Notes: a model not told the origin generated them from the letters alone. A stretch of DNA of 64,000 nucleotides from Microbacterium proteolyticum (GCF_030818075.1 NZ_JAUSZZ010000001.1:2356001-2420000), one strand, 5' to 3'; positions 53,978 through 63,114 are shown, counted from the stretch's first letter. Numbers and translations are program-made.

Positions 53978-54819
53978 CAGAGCCTCGCGGCGAGGATCTC
54001 GGTGACGAGGATCGCGCGCGCACCGATCGCGTACAGCTCGTCCATGACGCGGTTGACGTCGCGGCGCGGGCTCATGACGCGCACGGCCACCCATTCCGGG
54101 TCGCGCAGCGGCGAGATCGTCGGCGACTCCAGGCCGGGCGCCACGGCGATCGCCTGGTCGATGAGCGCCGTGGGCAGGTCGTAGTCGATCAGCACGTACT
54201 TGCGCGCGGCGAGCACGCCCCGAAGGCGCCGGAGCAGCGTCTCGGTGCCCTCGACGTCGTTCGGGCCCGCGATGAGCACGGCGTCGCTCTCGAGCAGGAC
54301 GGGCCCGAAGATCTCGAGCCCCGCCTGGCGGAGGGTCGTGCCGGTGGAGACGACGTCGGCGACGGCATCCGCCACTCCGAGCTGCACGGCGGACTCGACC
54401 GCGCCGTCGAGCGGCACGATGTCGACGGCGACGCCGCGCTCGTCGAGGAAGGCGTCGACGAGGCCCGGGTAGGCGGTGGCGACACGCAGGCCCTGGAGGT
54501 CTTCGACGTCGCTGAAGCGGCCGGGGCGTCCGGCGAAGCGGAACGTGGAGCCGGCGAAGCCGAGCGACTCGACCTCGCGGGCGCCGGGCATGCGGGCGTC
54601 CAGCAGCAGGTCGCGGCCGGTGATGCCCACATCGAGCGCTCCGGAGCCGACGTAGGTGGCGATGTCGCGGGGGCGGAGGTAGAAGAACTCGACCTCGTTG
54701 ACGGGGTCGACGGTGTACAGGTCTTTCGAGTCGCGTCGTCCGGTGTAACCGGCCTCCGAGAGCATCTCGGCGGCGGTCTCGGCGAGCGACCCCTTGTTCG
54801 GCACGGCGATGCGCAGCAT
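53977..54819 (-). CDS. hisG: ATP phosphoribosyltransferase (long form)
   Basis: A 280-residue enzyme for the first step of histidine synthesis, condensing ATP and PRPP. The catalytic domain has [32 protein letters not shown] and [15 protein letters not shown], the PRPP-binding motif. The C-terminal ~80 residues ([20 protein letters not shown]) are the regulatory domain, so direct feedback by histidine is expected, as in other long-form enzymes. It lies 43 bases after hisE and overlaps hisF. Confidence 0.96.
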   Translation of the reverse strand: MLRIAVPNKGSLAETAAEMLSEAGYTGRRDSKDLYTVDPVNEVEFFYLRPRDIATYVGSGALDVGITGRDLLLDARMPGAREVESLGFAGSTFRFAGRPGRFSDVEDLQGLRVATAYPGLVDAFLDERGVAVDIVPLDGAVESAVQLGVADAVADVVSTGTTLRQAGLEIFGPVLLESDAVLIAGPNDVEGTETLLRRLRGVLAARKYVLIDYDLPTALIDQAIAVAPGLESPTISPLRDPEWVAVRVMSPRRDVNRVMDELYAIGARAILVTEILAARL

Positions 54820-54862
54820 GACGGGGGCTTTCGGGTTGGAGGGAGCGGGGCGGGGCGCGGGC

Positions 54863-55126
54863 TCAGAGATGTCGGTAGACGTCTTCGAGCGTCAGGCCCT
54901 TCGCGAGCATGAGCGTCTGCAGGTGGTACAGCAGCTGCGAGATCTCCTCGGCGGCGGCGGCGTCGGACTCGTACTCGGCGGCCATCCACACCTCGGCGGC
55001 CTCTTCGACGATCTTCTTGCCGATCGCGTGCACGCCCGCATCGAGCTGCGCGACGGTGCCGGACCCCTCGGGTCGCTCGACGGCCTTGGCGCTGAGTTCC
55101 GCGAACAGGTCGTCGAAGGTCTTCAC
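54863..55126 (-). CDS. hisE: phosphoribosyl-ATP diphosphatase
   Basis: An 87-residue all-helical enzyme of the MazG-like superfamily that removes diphosphate from phosphoribosyl-ATP, the second histidine step. The signature [17 protein letters not shown] carries the metal-binding Glu residues, and [28 protein letters not shown] ends the protein. The GTG at 55126 ([11 protein letters not shown]) lies six bases after TACCCT, so the his operon may begin as a leaderless transcript. The array of 71-nt palindromes starts 125 bases upstream. Confidence 0.95.
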   Translation of the reverse strand: MKTFDDLFAELSAKAVERPEGSGTVAQLDAGVHAIGKKIVEEAAEVWMAAEYESDAAAAEEISQLLYHLQTLMLAKGLTLEDVYRHL

Positions 55127-55132
55127 AGTTCC

Positions 55133-55138
55133 AGGGTA
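55133..55138 (-). promoter_or_regulatory. -10 hexamer TACCCT of the hisE operon
   Basis: TACCCT on the minus strand ends six bases before the hisE GTG, the same geometry as the other leaderless starts in this window. It would drive hisE-hisG-hisF-hisI and the Trp-associated membrane protein gene. The upstream sequence is C-rich on this strand, with no clear -35. Confidence 0.5.
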
Positions 55139-55139
55139 T

Positions 55140-55929
55140 CGGGTCGGCGGGGGTGGGGCTGTCGCGAGGGTGTGGGTGGGGTCGCGCGGGGGTGTGGGGC
55201 CGGGGGCGGGCGCGCTGGAGTGGGTGGCGTCCTGATGCCGGTCGCGGGGCGCGGGTAAACACTGTTCGTGCGCGGAAACACGGTGAGGGCGTGTTTTTGC
55301 GCAGGGATTGTGTTTATGCGTGGGTGACGCGGCGGGATGGCGGGGTGGGTTTCGTCGCGGGGGCCGTGGGTGGGGTTGCGCGGGGTGTCGGGGCCTGGGG
55401 CGGGCGCGCTGGGGCGGGTGGCGTTCGGATGCCGGTCGCGGGGCGCGGGTAAACACTGTTCGTGCGCGGAAACACGGTGAGGGCGTGTTTTTGCGCAGGG
55501 ATTGTGTTTATGCGTGGGTGATGCGGCGGGATGGCGGGGTCGGGGCTGTCGCGGGGGCCGGCGGCCGTGGCCGGGGCCAGGGGCCAGGGGCCGGGTGCGC
55601 GGGGGTGTCGGGCGAGGGTCGGGCGCGCCGGGGCGGGTGGTGTCCGGATGCCGGTCGCGGGGCACGCATAAACACTGTCTGTGCGCGGAAACACGGTGAG
55701 GGTGTGTTTTTGCGCAGGGATTGTGTTTATGCGTGGGTGATGCGGCGTGGTGGCGGGGTCGGGGCTGTCGCGGGGCCGTTGGTGGGGTCGCGTGGGCGTG
55801 CGGCGCCGGGGGCGGGCGCGTGCCGGAGCGGGTGGCGTCCGGATGCCATTGGCGGGGCACGCGTAAACACTGTTCGTGCGCGGAAACACGGTGAGGGCGT
55901 GTTTTTGCGCAGGGATTGTGTTTATGCGT
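55140..55929. repeat. array of four 71-nt dyad-symmetric elements in ~195-219-bp units
   Basis: The 924-bp gap 55127-56050 between hisE and rpe holds four near-identical 71-nt cores at 55251-55321, 55445-55515, 55664-55734 and 55859-55929 (periods 194, 219 and 195). Copies 1 and 2 are identical; copies 3 and 4 differ at only a few positions. Each core has AAACAC at positions 7 and 26 and GTGTTT at 41 and 60, symmetric about position 36, plus TGCGC/GCGCA, and can fold into a ~31-bp imperfect hairpin with a nine-base loop GGTGAGGGC. The cores are about 50% GC in a flank of about 80% GC that is very G-rich on the plus strand. No gene is supported here. Confidence 0.93.
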
Positions 55930-55999
55930 GGGTGACGTGGCGGGGTGGGCTCCGGTGACGCGGCGGGGTGGGCGGGGGCGGCCCCGGCGACGCGGCGGC

Positions 56000-56070
56000 G
56001 CGGCTCCGGGGCGGTGACGGGCGGTCAGGAGGGCGGCGGTGCGGGGCGGCTCAGTGGCGGTGACGGGCGG
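56000..56070. repeat. 46-bp-spaced copy of the rpe gene 3' end
   Basis: The 25 bases 56046-56070, spanning the rpe stop codon, recur at 56000-56024 with 23 matches. The shared part includes GGCGGTGACGGGCGG, and the stop complement TCA has become TCC in the copy. More degenerate CGGTGACGCGGCGG words occur around 55953. Confidence 0.7.
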
Positions 56071-56710
56071 CGGAGGCGCGGAGCGACTGGATCGCCCGGT
56101 CGGGATCGTCGGCGCCGAAGACCGCGGATCCGGCGACGAAGGTGTCGGCCCCGGCTTCGGCGGCCTGTGCGATCGTGGACTCGCCGATGCCGCCGTCGAC
56201 CTGCAGCCAGACGCTCGAACCGCGCCGTTTCGCCTCGTCGGCGAGGGCGCGGAGCTTGGGCATGGTCTCGGGCATGAACGACTGACCGCCGAAACCGGGC
56301 TCGACGGTCATCACCAGGATCTGGTCGAACTCGTTGAGGGAGTCGAAGAGGTTCTCGACCGGGGTGCCGGGCTTGACCGCGACGCCGGCCCGCGCACCGA
56401 TGGCGCGCAGCTGACGGGCGAGTGCCACCGGGGATGCCGCGGCCTCGAGGTGGAAGGTGACGGATGCCGCGCCGAGCTCGGCGTACGCCGGGGCCCAGCG
56501 GTCGGGGTCGTCGATCATCAGGTGCACGTCGAGCGGGACCGGGCTGGTCTCCTGGATCCGGGCGACCATCTGCGGGCCGAAGGTGAGGTTCGGGACGAAA
56601 TGGTTGTCCATCACGTCGACGTGCACGAAGTCGGCTCCCGCGATGCGGGCGAGCTCGGCCTCCATGTTCACGAAGTCGGCGGCGAGGATGCTCGGGTTGA
56701 TGCGGGGCAC
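56051..56710 (-). CDS. rpe: ribulose-phosphate 3-epimerase
   Basis: A 219-residue TIM barrel interconverting ribulose 5-phosphate and xylulose 5-phosphate in the pentose phosphate pathway. PRINPSILAADF begins the family. The metal ligands are in FVHVDVMDNHFVPNLTFG and LDVHLMIDDPDRW, with MTVEPGFGGQSFMPE and the catalytic Asp of VDGGI. I chose the GTG at 56710 because it starts the conserved sequence and CATAAT lies exactly six bases upstream. A GTG at 56731 would add seven residues. The array upstream of hisE begins just past its 3' end. Confidence 0.95.
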   Translation of the reverse strand: MPRINPSILAADFVNMEAELARIAGADFVHVDVMDNHFVPNLTFGPQMVARIQETSPVPLDVHLMIDDPDRWAPAYAELGAASVTFHLEAAASPVALARQLRAIGARAGVAVKPGTPVENLFDSLNEFDQILVMTVEPGFGGQSFMPETMPKLRALADEAKRRGSSVWLQVDGGIGESTIAQAAEAGADTFVAGSAVFGADDPDRAIQSLRASAARHRH

Positions 56711-56716
56711 TCGACC

Positions 56717-56722
56717 ATTATG
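56717..56722 (-). promoter_or_regulatory. -10 hexamer CATAAT of rpe
   Basis: CATAAT is the closest match to TATAAT among the leaderless-type hexamers in the window. It ends six bases before the chosen rpe GTG and supports that start over the upstream one. Confidence 0.55.
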
Positions 56723-56840
56723 GGCACGCACGACCGTCCCCCTCGGTGCGCGCCGCGCTCCTCACCGCGTTCCGGGCGCGGGACGCTCCGTTCGCGCCCG
56801 ACGGATCTGGCGTGTCTGGACCCTCACCGGGAAGACGGCG

Positions 56841-56938
56841 CGACGCGGACGAACCGGCGTCGGCCCGCGCAGCGGCGTGCCGAGCGGGGCGACGCGGACG
56901 AACCGGCGTCGGCCCGCACGGCGGCGCGCCGAGCGGGT
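56841..56938. repeat. two tandem 49-bp copies downstream of rsmB
   Basis: CGACGCGGACGAACCGGCGT begins units at 56841 and 56890, which continue alike through CGGCCCGC and GCCGAGCGGG. The array ends six bases before the rsmB stop codon on the minus strand and fills much of the 233-bp gap between rsmB and the rpe start. Confidence 0.85.
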
Positions 56939-56943
56939 GGCGA

Positions 56944-58314
56944 TCAGCGCTTGCGCAGGAGTGCGATCGACATCGCGTCGGTGCCGTGGCGGTGCGGCCA
57001 GAGCTGCGCGCGCAGCGAGCCGTCGGCCTGGTCGGGCAGGTCGATCTCTTCGACGGCGACGGAGCGCACCACCGCGCGCGCGTCGAGCTCCTCGACGGCA
57101 TTGCCGAGCTCGCGCTTGACCTCGGCCAGCACCCCGGACGTCTCGGCCAGATGCGGCGAGCATGTGACGTACGCCACGACACCGCCCGGCTTGAGCGCCT
57201 CGAACGCCGCCAGCACCAACTCCTGCTGCAGCGCGGTGAGGTCGGGCACGTCGGCGGGCGTCTTGCGCCAGCGCGCCTCGGGCCGGCGGCGCAGCGCCCC
57301 GATACCGGTACACGGCGCGTCGACGAGGATGCGGTCGTACTCCCCCGGCATCCGGGCCGCGCGCTCGCGCCCGTCCTCCTCGCTCACCTGGACCTCGAGG
57401 GGAACGGATTCCACGGCCTGACGCACGAGCCCCGCGCGCGCCGGCGCGATCTCGTTGGCGTCCAGTCGCGCGCCGTGCGCGAGAGCCTCGGCCGCCAGCA
57501 GCGCGGTCTTCCCGCCCGGGCCGGCGCACAGGTCGAGCCAGCGTTCGCCCTCGCGCACCGGGAGCGCGCGGCTGAGGGCGAGGGCGGCCAGCTGAGAGCC
57601 CTCGTCCTGCACGCGGATGCGACCCTCGGAGGCGCGGATGAGGCCCTCGGGGTCTCCCCCGCGGGTGTTGAAGGCCAGCGGCGAGTACGGGGTGGTCGTG
57701 GCGTCGACGGGCACCTCGGCGAGGCCGGGCAGCGCGATCATGGCCACGCGCGGGGCGACGTTGTCGGCCTCGAGCAGCCCGACGAGCTCGTCGGCCCGCC
57801 CCTCGGCGGTGAGAGCTCGACGAAGCGCACGGACGATCCAGACCGGATGCGAGGTGGTGACCCCGATGCGTTCGTCGTCGCTGCGCGCAGCGGCGGCGAC
57901 GCGCTGCATCCAGGCACCCGGGTTCTCACGCGAGACGCGGCGCAGGACGGCGTTGGCGAAGCCGGCCGCTCCCCTGCCGCCGCCGTTCCGCCGCGCCAGC
58001 TCGACCGACTCGTTCACCGCGGCGTGCGAGGCCACGCGCGTCGACAGCAGCTGATGCACGCCCAGGCGGAGGGCGTCGAGCACGGCCGGGTCGATGCGGT
58101 CGACCGTCCGGTCGGCTGCGGCGGCGATGATCGCATCGTACGTGCCGCGGCGGCGGAGGGTGCCGTACGTCAGCTCGGTCGCGAGCCCGGCGTCCTTGGC
58201 ATCCAGCTTCGCCCGGACGATCGCGTGCGGCAGCAGGAGGTTGGCGTAGGCCTCGTCGGCCGAGACGGCCCGCAGCACGTCGTACGCGACGGCGCGCGCT
58301 CCCTGAACGCTCAT
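56944..58314 (-). CDS. rsmB: RsmB/NOP family rRNA (cytosine-5) methyltransferase
   Basis: A 456-residue protein with an N-terminal NusB-like RNA-binding domain (residues ~5-135, ARAVAYDVLRAVSADEAYAN). A Rossmann methyltransferase domain follows. WLDLCAGPGGKTALLAAEAL binds SAM, and the two catalytic cysteines are in VDAPCTGIGALRRRPEARWR and VTCSPHLAE. RsmB makes m5C967 in 16S rRNA; the exact site here is inferred from homology. Its start overlaps the fmt stop by four bases, giving the fmt-rsmB pair also seen in other bacteria. Confidence 0.93.
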   Translation of the reverse strand: MSVQGARAVAYDVLRAVSADEAYANLLLPHAIVRAKLDAKDAGLATELTYGTLRRRGTYDAIIAAAADRTVDRIDPAVLDALRLGVHQLLSTRVASHAAVNESVELARRNGGGRGAAGFANAVLRRVSRENPGAWMQRVAAAARSDDERIGVTTSHPVWIVRALRRALTAEGRADELVGLLEADNVAPRVAMIALPGLAEVPVDATTTPYSPLAFNTRGGDPEGLIRASEGRIRVQDEGSQLAALALSRALPVREGERWLDLCAGPGGKTALLAAEALAHGARLDANEIAPARAGLVRQAVESVPLEVQVSEEDGRERAARMPGEYDRILVDAPCTGIGALRRRPEARWRKTPADVPDLTALQQELVLAAFEALKPGGVVAYVTCSPHLAETSGVLAEVKRELGNAVEELDARAVVRSVAVEEIDLPDQADGSLRAQLWPHRHGTDAMSIALLRKR

Positions 58315-59228
58315 CGGCCGAGCACCGGGTCGCTCGTGCGCAGGCCGCGGAACCAGTCGCCGGCGGCCATGGCTCCCTTGCCGGCCGGCTGCACGGTCAC
58401 CAGGCGCAGCGGAACCGATCCCGTGCCGACGACCACGTCTTTCCCGGATGCCACGACGTGCCCGGGCGCGACCGTCGGGGCGTCGGCGGGCGCGGCGCGG
58501 AGCACCTTGAAGCGCGCGCCGTCGAGCGTGGTGTGCGCGCCGGGTTCGGGCGTCACCCCGGCGATGCGGTGCAGGAGGGTCTCGGCATCCTGCTCGAAAT
58601 CGAGGGCGCCGTCGTCGAGCGTGAGCTTGGGGGCGAGCGTGGGTTCGCCCTGTTGCGGGGTGGCGATGGCCGTTCCGTCGGCGATGCCGTCGACCACCCG
58701 CGCCAACAGCGGCGCGCCGATCTCGGCCAGGTCGTCGAGCACCTCGGCGGACGTGGCGCCGACCGGCACGTCGTAGCGCTCGTCGGCGAACACGTCTCCC
58801 GCGTCGAGGGCCGCCACGAGCTGGAATACGCTGGCGCCGGTCACCGCGTCGCCCGCGATGAGCGCGCGCTGCACGGGCGCGGCGCCGCGCCAGCGGGGAA
58901 GAAGGGAGAAGTGCAGGTTGATCCAGCCGTGGCTCGGGGTCGACAGCAGGGGCTCGCGCACGAGACCGCCGTAGGCCACGATCACGCCGAGCTCGGGCTC
59001 GAGGGCCGCGATGCGCGCGGTGACATCGGAGTCGAGGCGGTCGGCTTTGATCACCGGGATGCCGAGCTCGTCGGCGGCCTGCGCGACCGGCGAGGGCGTG
59101 AGCACGCGCTTGCGCCCGAGGGGGGCGTCGGATCGGGTGATCACCGCGACGATGTCGTGCGGTGAGGACGCGAGGGCGCGCAGTGACGGGACGGCGACGG
59201 CGGGCGTGCCGGCGAAGACGAGGCGCAT
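58311..59228 (-). CDS. fmt: methionyl-tRNA formyltransferase
   Basis: A 305-residue enzyme that formylates initiator methionyl-tRNA using 10-formyltetrahydrofolate. MRLVFAGTPAVAVPSLRAL opens the formyltransferase domain. The signature WINLHFSLLPRWRGAAPVQRA contains the conserved Asn-His catalytic pair, and the LVAALDAGDVF stretch follows. The C-terminal OB-like domain is complete. The ATG at 59228 follows GAGGAG. It is coupled to rsmB by overlap, and priA lies 46 bases upstream. Confidence 0.96.
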   Translation of the reverse strand: MRLVFAGTPAVAVPSLRALASSPHDIVAVITRSDAPLGRKRVLTPSPVAQAADELGIPVIKADRLDSDVTARIAALEPELGVIVAYGGLVREPLLSTPSHGWINLHFSLLPRWRGAAPVQRALIAGDAVTGASVFQLVAALDAGDVFADERYDVPVGATSAEVLDDLAEIGAPLLARVVDGIADGTAIATPQQGEPTLAPKLTLDDGALDFEQDAETLLHRIAGVTPEPGAHTTLDGARFKVLRAAPADAPTVAPGHVVASGKDVVVGTGSVPLRLVTVQPAGKGAMAAGDWFRGLRTSDPVLGR

Positions 59229-59274
59229 GGTTCTCCTCAGGCGGAAGGAAGCGGGTGTCGGGTGCGGGCCGCGC

Positions 59275-61257
59275 TCAAAGATCGGGCTCGGGGATGTCGA
59301 GGCGAACTCTGAGCGTACTGCGCGGCTTGGGCCCGCGATCTTTGCGCGGCCTGCGAGCCCGCAGGGCATCGGCGATGACACCCGCCCGGAGGGCCTCGGC
59401 CACCGCTCGTCCGTGCGCGTAGTCGAAGCGGACCAGCGCGCGCGAGGTCGCGACGTCGGGCGACTCCGACGTGTCGACCGGTCCGAGGACGGCGAGTGCA
59501 TCGAGATCGGGGACGTTCTCGCGGAGCGAGGCGAGCAGCGTATCGACGCTCCGGGCATGCCCGTCGATGGATGCCACGCGAACCGCGGGGGGCATCCGTA
59601 GCGGCCCGCGGTCGGCGAGCTCGGCGCGGGCATAGGCCGGCTGCGTCCACGTCGCCAACGCCCGAGCCACGGGGCCGGCGACGCCCACCAGGTGCACGGG
59701 GGCCCCCGGCGCGGCCAGGGCCGCGGCGTTCGACCACCACCGCAGGCAGTGCTCGCCGATGCGGAGGGCCTCGTTCTGCAGCATCCGGTCGCCGTCGAGC
59801 AGGATGACGGCGCGGTAGCCGCCGCGCGCGAGCGGTTCCGCGCCGCGCGTCGCGATCACCAGGGCGGGCGTGGCATCCACCTCGGCGACCGGGTGCGCGC
59901 CGTCGGCGACGATGACACGCGTGTTCGGAAACGCGCGGCCCAACTCGTCGGCGGTGCGTTCGCTGCCGGATGACGCCATGCGCAGCTTGGTGGAGCCGCA
60001 GTGCCCGCAGGCCCAGGCGTGAGCGCTGCGCCCGCACCAGGCGCACACGGGCGTGGCACCGGGACGGGCCGCGCGGAGCGGGCCCGCACAGTGCGGGCAC
60101 CGCGCGGGGCGGCGGCAGTCGGCGCACACGAGCGAGGGCGCGTAGCCCGGCCGGGCCACCTGCACGAGCACCGGGCCGCTCTGCAGCGCCTCGCGAGCGG
60201 CGGCGAACGCCGACGAGGGCACCCGGGACTGTCGCTGCTCGCCCTCGCGGGTCGCGCTGAGCACCACGCGGGGACTGGCGCGACGTGCCTGCGGGATGTC
60301 GCGCACGTAGCCCACGTCGACGAGACGCTGCACGTCCGTGCTGCGGGTGTGGCCCGCGAACATCAGGGCCGAGTGCTCCAGCTCCTGTCGCACGAGCGCG
60401 GCGTCGCGGGCGTGGACGCCCGGCGCGAGCGGCTCGGACAGCAGTGAGTCGCCGTCGTCCCAGATCGCCACCAGCCCTGTGTCGTGCGCCGGCGCGTACA
60501 CCGCCGAGCGGCGGCCCACGACGATGCACGGAACGGGCGCGAGGGTGCGGAGGTACTGCCCGTAGCGTGCCGGGCCGGACTGATCGGCGTCGTCGCGCAC
60601 GACGGCATCGGGGCTCACCAGCTCGCCGAGCGCTGCCAGCACCTGGGCCTGGTCGCGGTAGTCGGGAACGACGAGGATCGCGCTGCGCCCGCGCGCCAGG
60701 GTGTGCACGGCGGCGGCGGTGAGAAGGTCGGCCCATGCTCCGCGGGGGAGGTCGGGGAGCGGACGCGGTGGGGCGTCTACGGCGAGGCGCTCCCCCGCAT
60801 CGAGTGCGGCCGTCAGCCCCGGATAGGCCGCGAGGAGCTGTGCGGTGCGCTCGAGGGAGGCGGGCACCACCACGGGCGTCTCGGGCGGGGATGCGGCGGC
60901 CCACGCCTTCTCCGCCCGCACCATGCGCTTGGGGACGGCGAGGCGCAGCACATCGCTCACCGAGCCGGCGGCACGATCAGCGACCCTCCGCGCGAGCGTG
61001 TACAGCCGTTCGGGCAGCACCGGCATGGGCGACACCACCGCCTCGACCGACGACAGCGGTCGCTCGGAGCCGTCGTCGGCGACCACGTCGACCACGAAGG
61101 CATCCATCATTCGACCGGCCGAGCGCAGCGGCACCTTCACCCGCACCCCCGGGCCGATCTCGGCGACCAGCGGGTGCGGGACGGCGTAGTCGAACAGGCG
61201 ATCCAGCTGCGGTACGGGCGATTCGAGCTGCACCCGAGCAACGCGGCGTTCACTCAT
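59275..61257 (-). CDS. priA: primosomal protein N' (PriA), helicase motifs degenerate
   Basis: A 660-residue protein with the PriA layout: an N-terminal 3'-OH-binding domain (RVARVQLESPVPQLDRLFDYAVP) and a helicase-like core. A zinc region follows (CADCRRPARCPHC and CAWC...CGHC), then a C-terminal domain. The Walker A motif is missing (only ARGRSAILVVPDYRDQ at that place) and the DEAH box reads WDDGD, so ATPase activity is unlikely. This degeneration is usual in actinobacterial PriA. It probably still recognises stalled forks and helps reload the replicative helicase. metK lies upstream on the same strand. Confidence 0.93.
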   Translation of the reverse strand: MSERRVARVQLESPVPQLDRLFDYAVPHPLVAEIGPGVRVKVPLRSAGRMMDAFVVDVVADDGSERPLSSVEAVVSPMPVLPERLYTLARRVADRAAGSVSDVLRLAVPKRMVRAEKAWAAASPPETPVVVPASLERTAQLLAAYPGLTAALDAGERLAVDAPPRPLPDLPRGAWADLLTAAAVHTLARGRSAILVVPDYRDQAQVLAALGELVSPDAVVRDDADQSGPARYGQYLRTLAPVPCIVVGRRSAVYAPAHDTGLVAIWDDGDSLLSEPLAPGVHARDAALVRQELEHSALMFAGHTRSTDVQRLVDVGYVRDIPQARRASPRVVLSATREGEQRQSRVPSSAFAAAREALQSGPVLVQVARPGYAPSLVCADCRRPARCPHCAGPLRAARPGATPVCAWCGRSAHAWACGHCGSTKLRMASSGSERTADELGRAFPNTRVIVADGAHPVAEVDATPALVIATRGAEPLARGGYRAVILLDGDRMLQNEALRIGEHCLRWWSNAAALAAPGAPVHLVGVAGPVARALATWTQPAYARAELADRGPLRMPPAVRVASIDGHARSVDTLLASLRENVPDLDALAVLGPVDTSESPDVATSRALVRFDYAHGRAVAEALRAGVIADALRARRPRKDRGPKPRSTLRVRLDIPEPDL

Positions 61258-61371
61258 CGCGGGTCGTTCCCGCCGGTGCGTCCCGACGCGGGCGACGCTC
61301 GGCCGACCAGCTCCGACGCGCGCCGGAAGAGCGCGCGGGTCGTGACGCCCCGCGCGGCGCCTCCCCCACCG

Positions 61372-62565
61372 TCAGAGTCCGGCGGCCGTGCGCAGCTCGT
61401 CGACGCGGTCGGTGCGCTCCCACGTGAAGTCGGGCAGTTCGCGGCCGAAGTGGCCGTACGTCGCCGTCTGCGCGTAGATGGGGCGCAGCAGGTCGAGCTG
61501 CTCGACGATCGCGGCCGGGCGCAGATCGAAGACGTCGCGGATGGCGCGGACGATGACCTCGTCGGCGACGTGAGCGGTGCCGAACGACTCGACGTACAGG
61601 CCCACGGGGTTCGCCTTGCCGATGGCGTAGGCCACCTGCACCTCGAGGCGGTCGGCCAGCCCCGCGGCGACGGCGTTCTTGGCGACCCAGCGCATGGCAT
61701 AGGCGGCGGAGCGGTCGACCTTGGAGGGGTCTTTGCCGCTGAACGCACCGCCGCCGTGCCGAGAAGCCCCGCCGTAGGTGTCGATGATGATCTTGCGGCC
61801 GGTCAGGCCGGCGTCGCCCTTGGGGCCGCCGATGACGAAGGGGCCGGCGGGGTTGATGTAGTACTTCACTCCGGGCAGCTCGAGGCCGGTCTCGGCGAGG
61901 ACGGGATCGATGACCTCGGCCTGCACCTGCGCGCGCAGGTCTTCCTGCGAGATGTCGGGGTGATGCTGCGTCGACAGGACGACGGAGTCGACGGTGCGCG
62001 GCGTGAAACCCTCGTAGCCGAGGGTGACCTGCGTCTTGCCGTCGGGGCGCAGGAACGGCAGCGTGCCGTCGCGGCGCACGGAGGCCAGGCGCTCGGCGAT
62101 GCGGTGAGCCGTCCAGATCGCCATGGGCATGAGCTGCGGCGTCTCGTTGGTGGCGAAACCGAACATGATGCCCTGGTCGCCCGCACCCTGCAGGTCGTGC
62201 GGGTCGACGGACCCGCGCTCGCGCTGTTCGAAGGCCTTGTTGACACCGGCGGCGATGTCGGAGGACTGCGCACCGATCGACACCGACACGCCGCAGGACT
62301 CGCCGTCGAAACCGGTCTCACTGGAGGTGTAGCCGATGCGGTTGACCACATCGCGCACGATCGCGGGGATCTCGACGTAGGCGCTCGTCGACACCTCCCC
62401 GGCCACGTGGACGAGTCCCGTGGTGACGAGGGTCTCGACCGCGACGCGTCCTGTGGGGTCATCCGTGAGGATGGCGTCCAGGATGCTGTCGGAGATCTGG
62501 TCGCAGATCTTGTCGGGGTGTCCTTCGGTGACGGACTCGGACGTGAACAGGCGCAGATCGCTCAA
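61372..62565 (-). CDS. metK: S-adenosylmethionine synthetase
   Basis: A 397-residue enzyme making SAM from methionine and [39 protein letters not shown] and the [19 protein letters not shown] loop are all present. I chose the TTG at 62565 because the family begins [11 protein letters not shown] and GGAG lies five bases upstream. An ATG at 62604 would add 13 unlikely residues overlapping the rpoZ terminator. The 114-bp gap to priA has no clear structure. The SAM serves the methyltransferases in this window among others. Confidence 0.96.
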   Translation of the reverse strand: MSDLRLFTSESVTEGHPDKICDQISDSILDAILTDDPTGRVAVETLVTTGLVHVAGEVSTSAYVEIPAIVRDVVNRIGYTSSETGFDGESCGVSVSIGAQSSDIAAGVNKAFEQRERGSVDPHDLQGAGDQGIMFGFATNETPQLMPMAIWTAHRIAERLASVRRDGTLPFLRPDGKTQVTLGYEGFTPRTVDSVVLSTQHHPDISQEDLRAQVQAEVIDPVLAETGLELPGVKYYINPAGPFVIGGPKGDAGLTGRKIIIDTYGGASRHGGGAFSGKDPSKVDRSAAYAMRWVAKNAVAAGLADRLEVQVAYAIGKANPVGLYVESFGTAHVADEVIVRAIRDVFDLRPAAIVEQLDLLRPIYAQTATYGHFGRELPDFTWERTDRVDELRTAAGL

Positions 62566-62606
62566 GACGGCTCCGGGATGCTGGCGTACAGGGAACGGGC
62601 ACAAGT

Positions 62607-62639
62607 ATGCCCCGGACGGCGGCGAGCCGCCCGGGGCAT
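62607..62639 (-). terminator. hairpin terminator between rpoZ and metK
   Basis: ATGCCCCGGACGGC and GCCGCCCGGGGCAT pair with one mismatch around a five-base loop, 47 bases after the rpoZ stop and 41 bases before the metK start. It would separate rpoZ transcription from metK. Confidence 0.75.
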
Positions 62640-62686
62640 CGTCACATCGGTGAACAGATCACGCGTGTGAAGGACAGGATCGCGGG

Positions 62687-62941
62687 TTACTCCGCGGCGC
62701 GCAGGCGCAGCTTGTCTTCGTGGATCTCGTGCAGCGCGATCGTGAGGGGCTTGTCTTCGACGGTGGAGTCGACCAGCGGCCCCACGTTGTCGAAGAGGTT
62801 TCCCTCGTGCAGGTCGGAGTAGTAGTCGTTGATCTGACGCGCGCGCTTCGACGCGTAGATCACGAGCTGGTACTTCGAGTCGACCTTGTCGAGCAGAGCG
62901 TCGATGGGCGGGTCGATGATGCCCTTGTCACGTCCGGCCAT
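62687..62941 (-). CDS. rpoZ: DNA-directed RNA polymerase omega subunit
   Basis: An 84-residue omega subunit that aids assembly and stability of RNA polymerase. [37 protein letters not shown] is the typical actinobacterial sequence, including the conserved KRARQIN helix. The ATG at 62941 follows AGGAGG. It lies downstream of gmk, as in most bacteria, but a 342-bp repeat-containing gap and its own promoter separate the two here. Confidence 0.97.
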   Translation of the reverse strand: MAGRDKGIIDPPIDALLDKVDSKYQLVIYASKRARQINDYYSDLHEGNLFDNVGPLVDSTVEDKPLTIALHEIHEDKLRLRAAE

Positions 62942-63004
62942 GGGGAACCTCCTGGTTCGGCGGATGGGGTGGATGCGGCGCCGGGAGCGCCGAAGCATCC
63001 TCTG

Positions 63005-63010
63005 ATTCTA
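63005..63010 (-). promoter_or_regulatory. -10 hexamer TAGAAT of rpoZ
   Basis: TAGAAT lies 63 bases before the rpoZ ATG, predicting a leader of about 57 bases. It is the only good -10 candidate in the gmk-rpoZ gap. Confidence 0.5.
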
Positions 63011-63114
63011 GCCGACGCCGCCACGGCGTGTGCGGAGACGTCTGTCGCCCGGTGTGGCGCGGCCGTGTGCGGGGACCGGGGTCGGGCGGCTGGGTGGGTT
63101 CGGGGCGCGTTGTG

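Noticed and set aside
55140..55929. A CRISPR array, suggested by regularly repeated palindromic units
   Set aside because: The spacers (about 124-148 bp) are themselves related to each other, there are only four units, and no cas genes are near.
55140..55958. Long open frames on both strands in the his upstream array, with repeated peptides
   Set aside because: The frames merely reflect GC-rich tandem DNA. The peptides are Arg/Gly/Pro-rich or repeat the core in arbitrary frames, start sites are not supported, and variation between copies does not favour synonymous sites.
62566..62686. A SAM riboswitch upstream of metK
   Set aside because: The gap is only 121 bp and is occupied by the rpoZ terminator; no kink-turn or SAM-binding core is visible.
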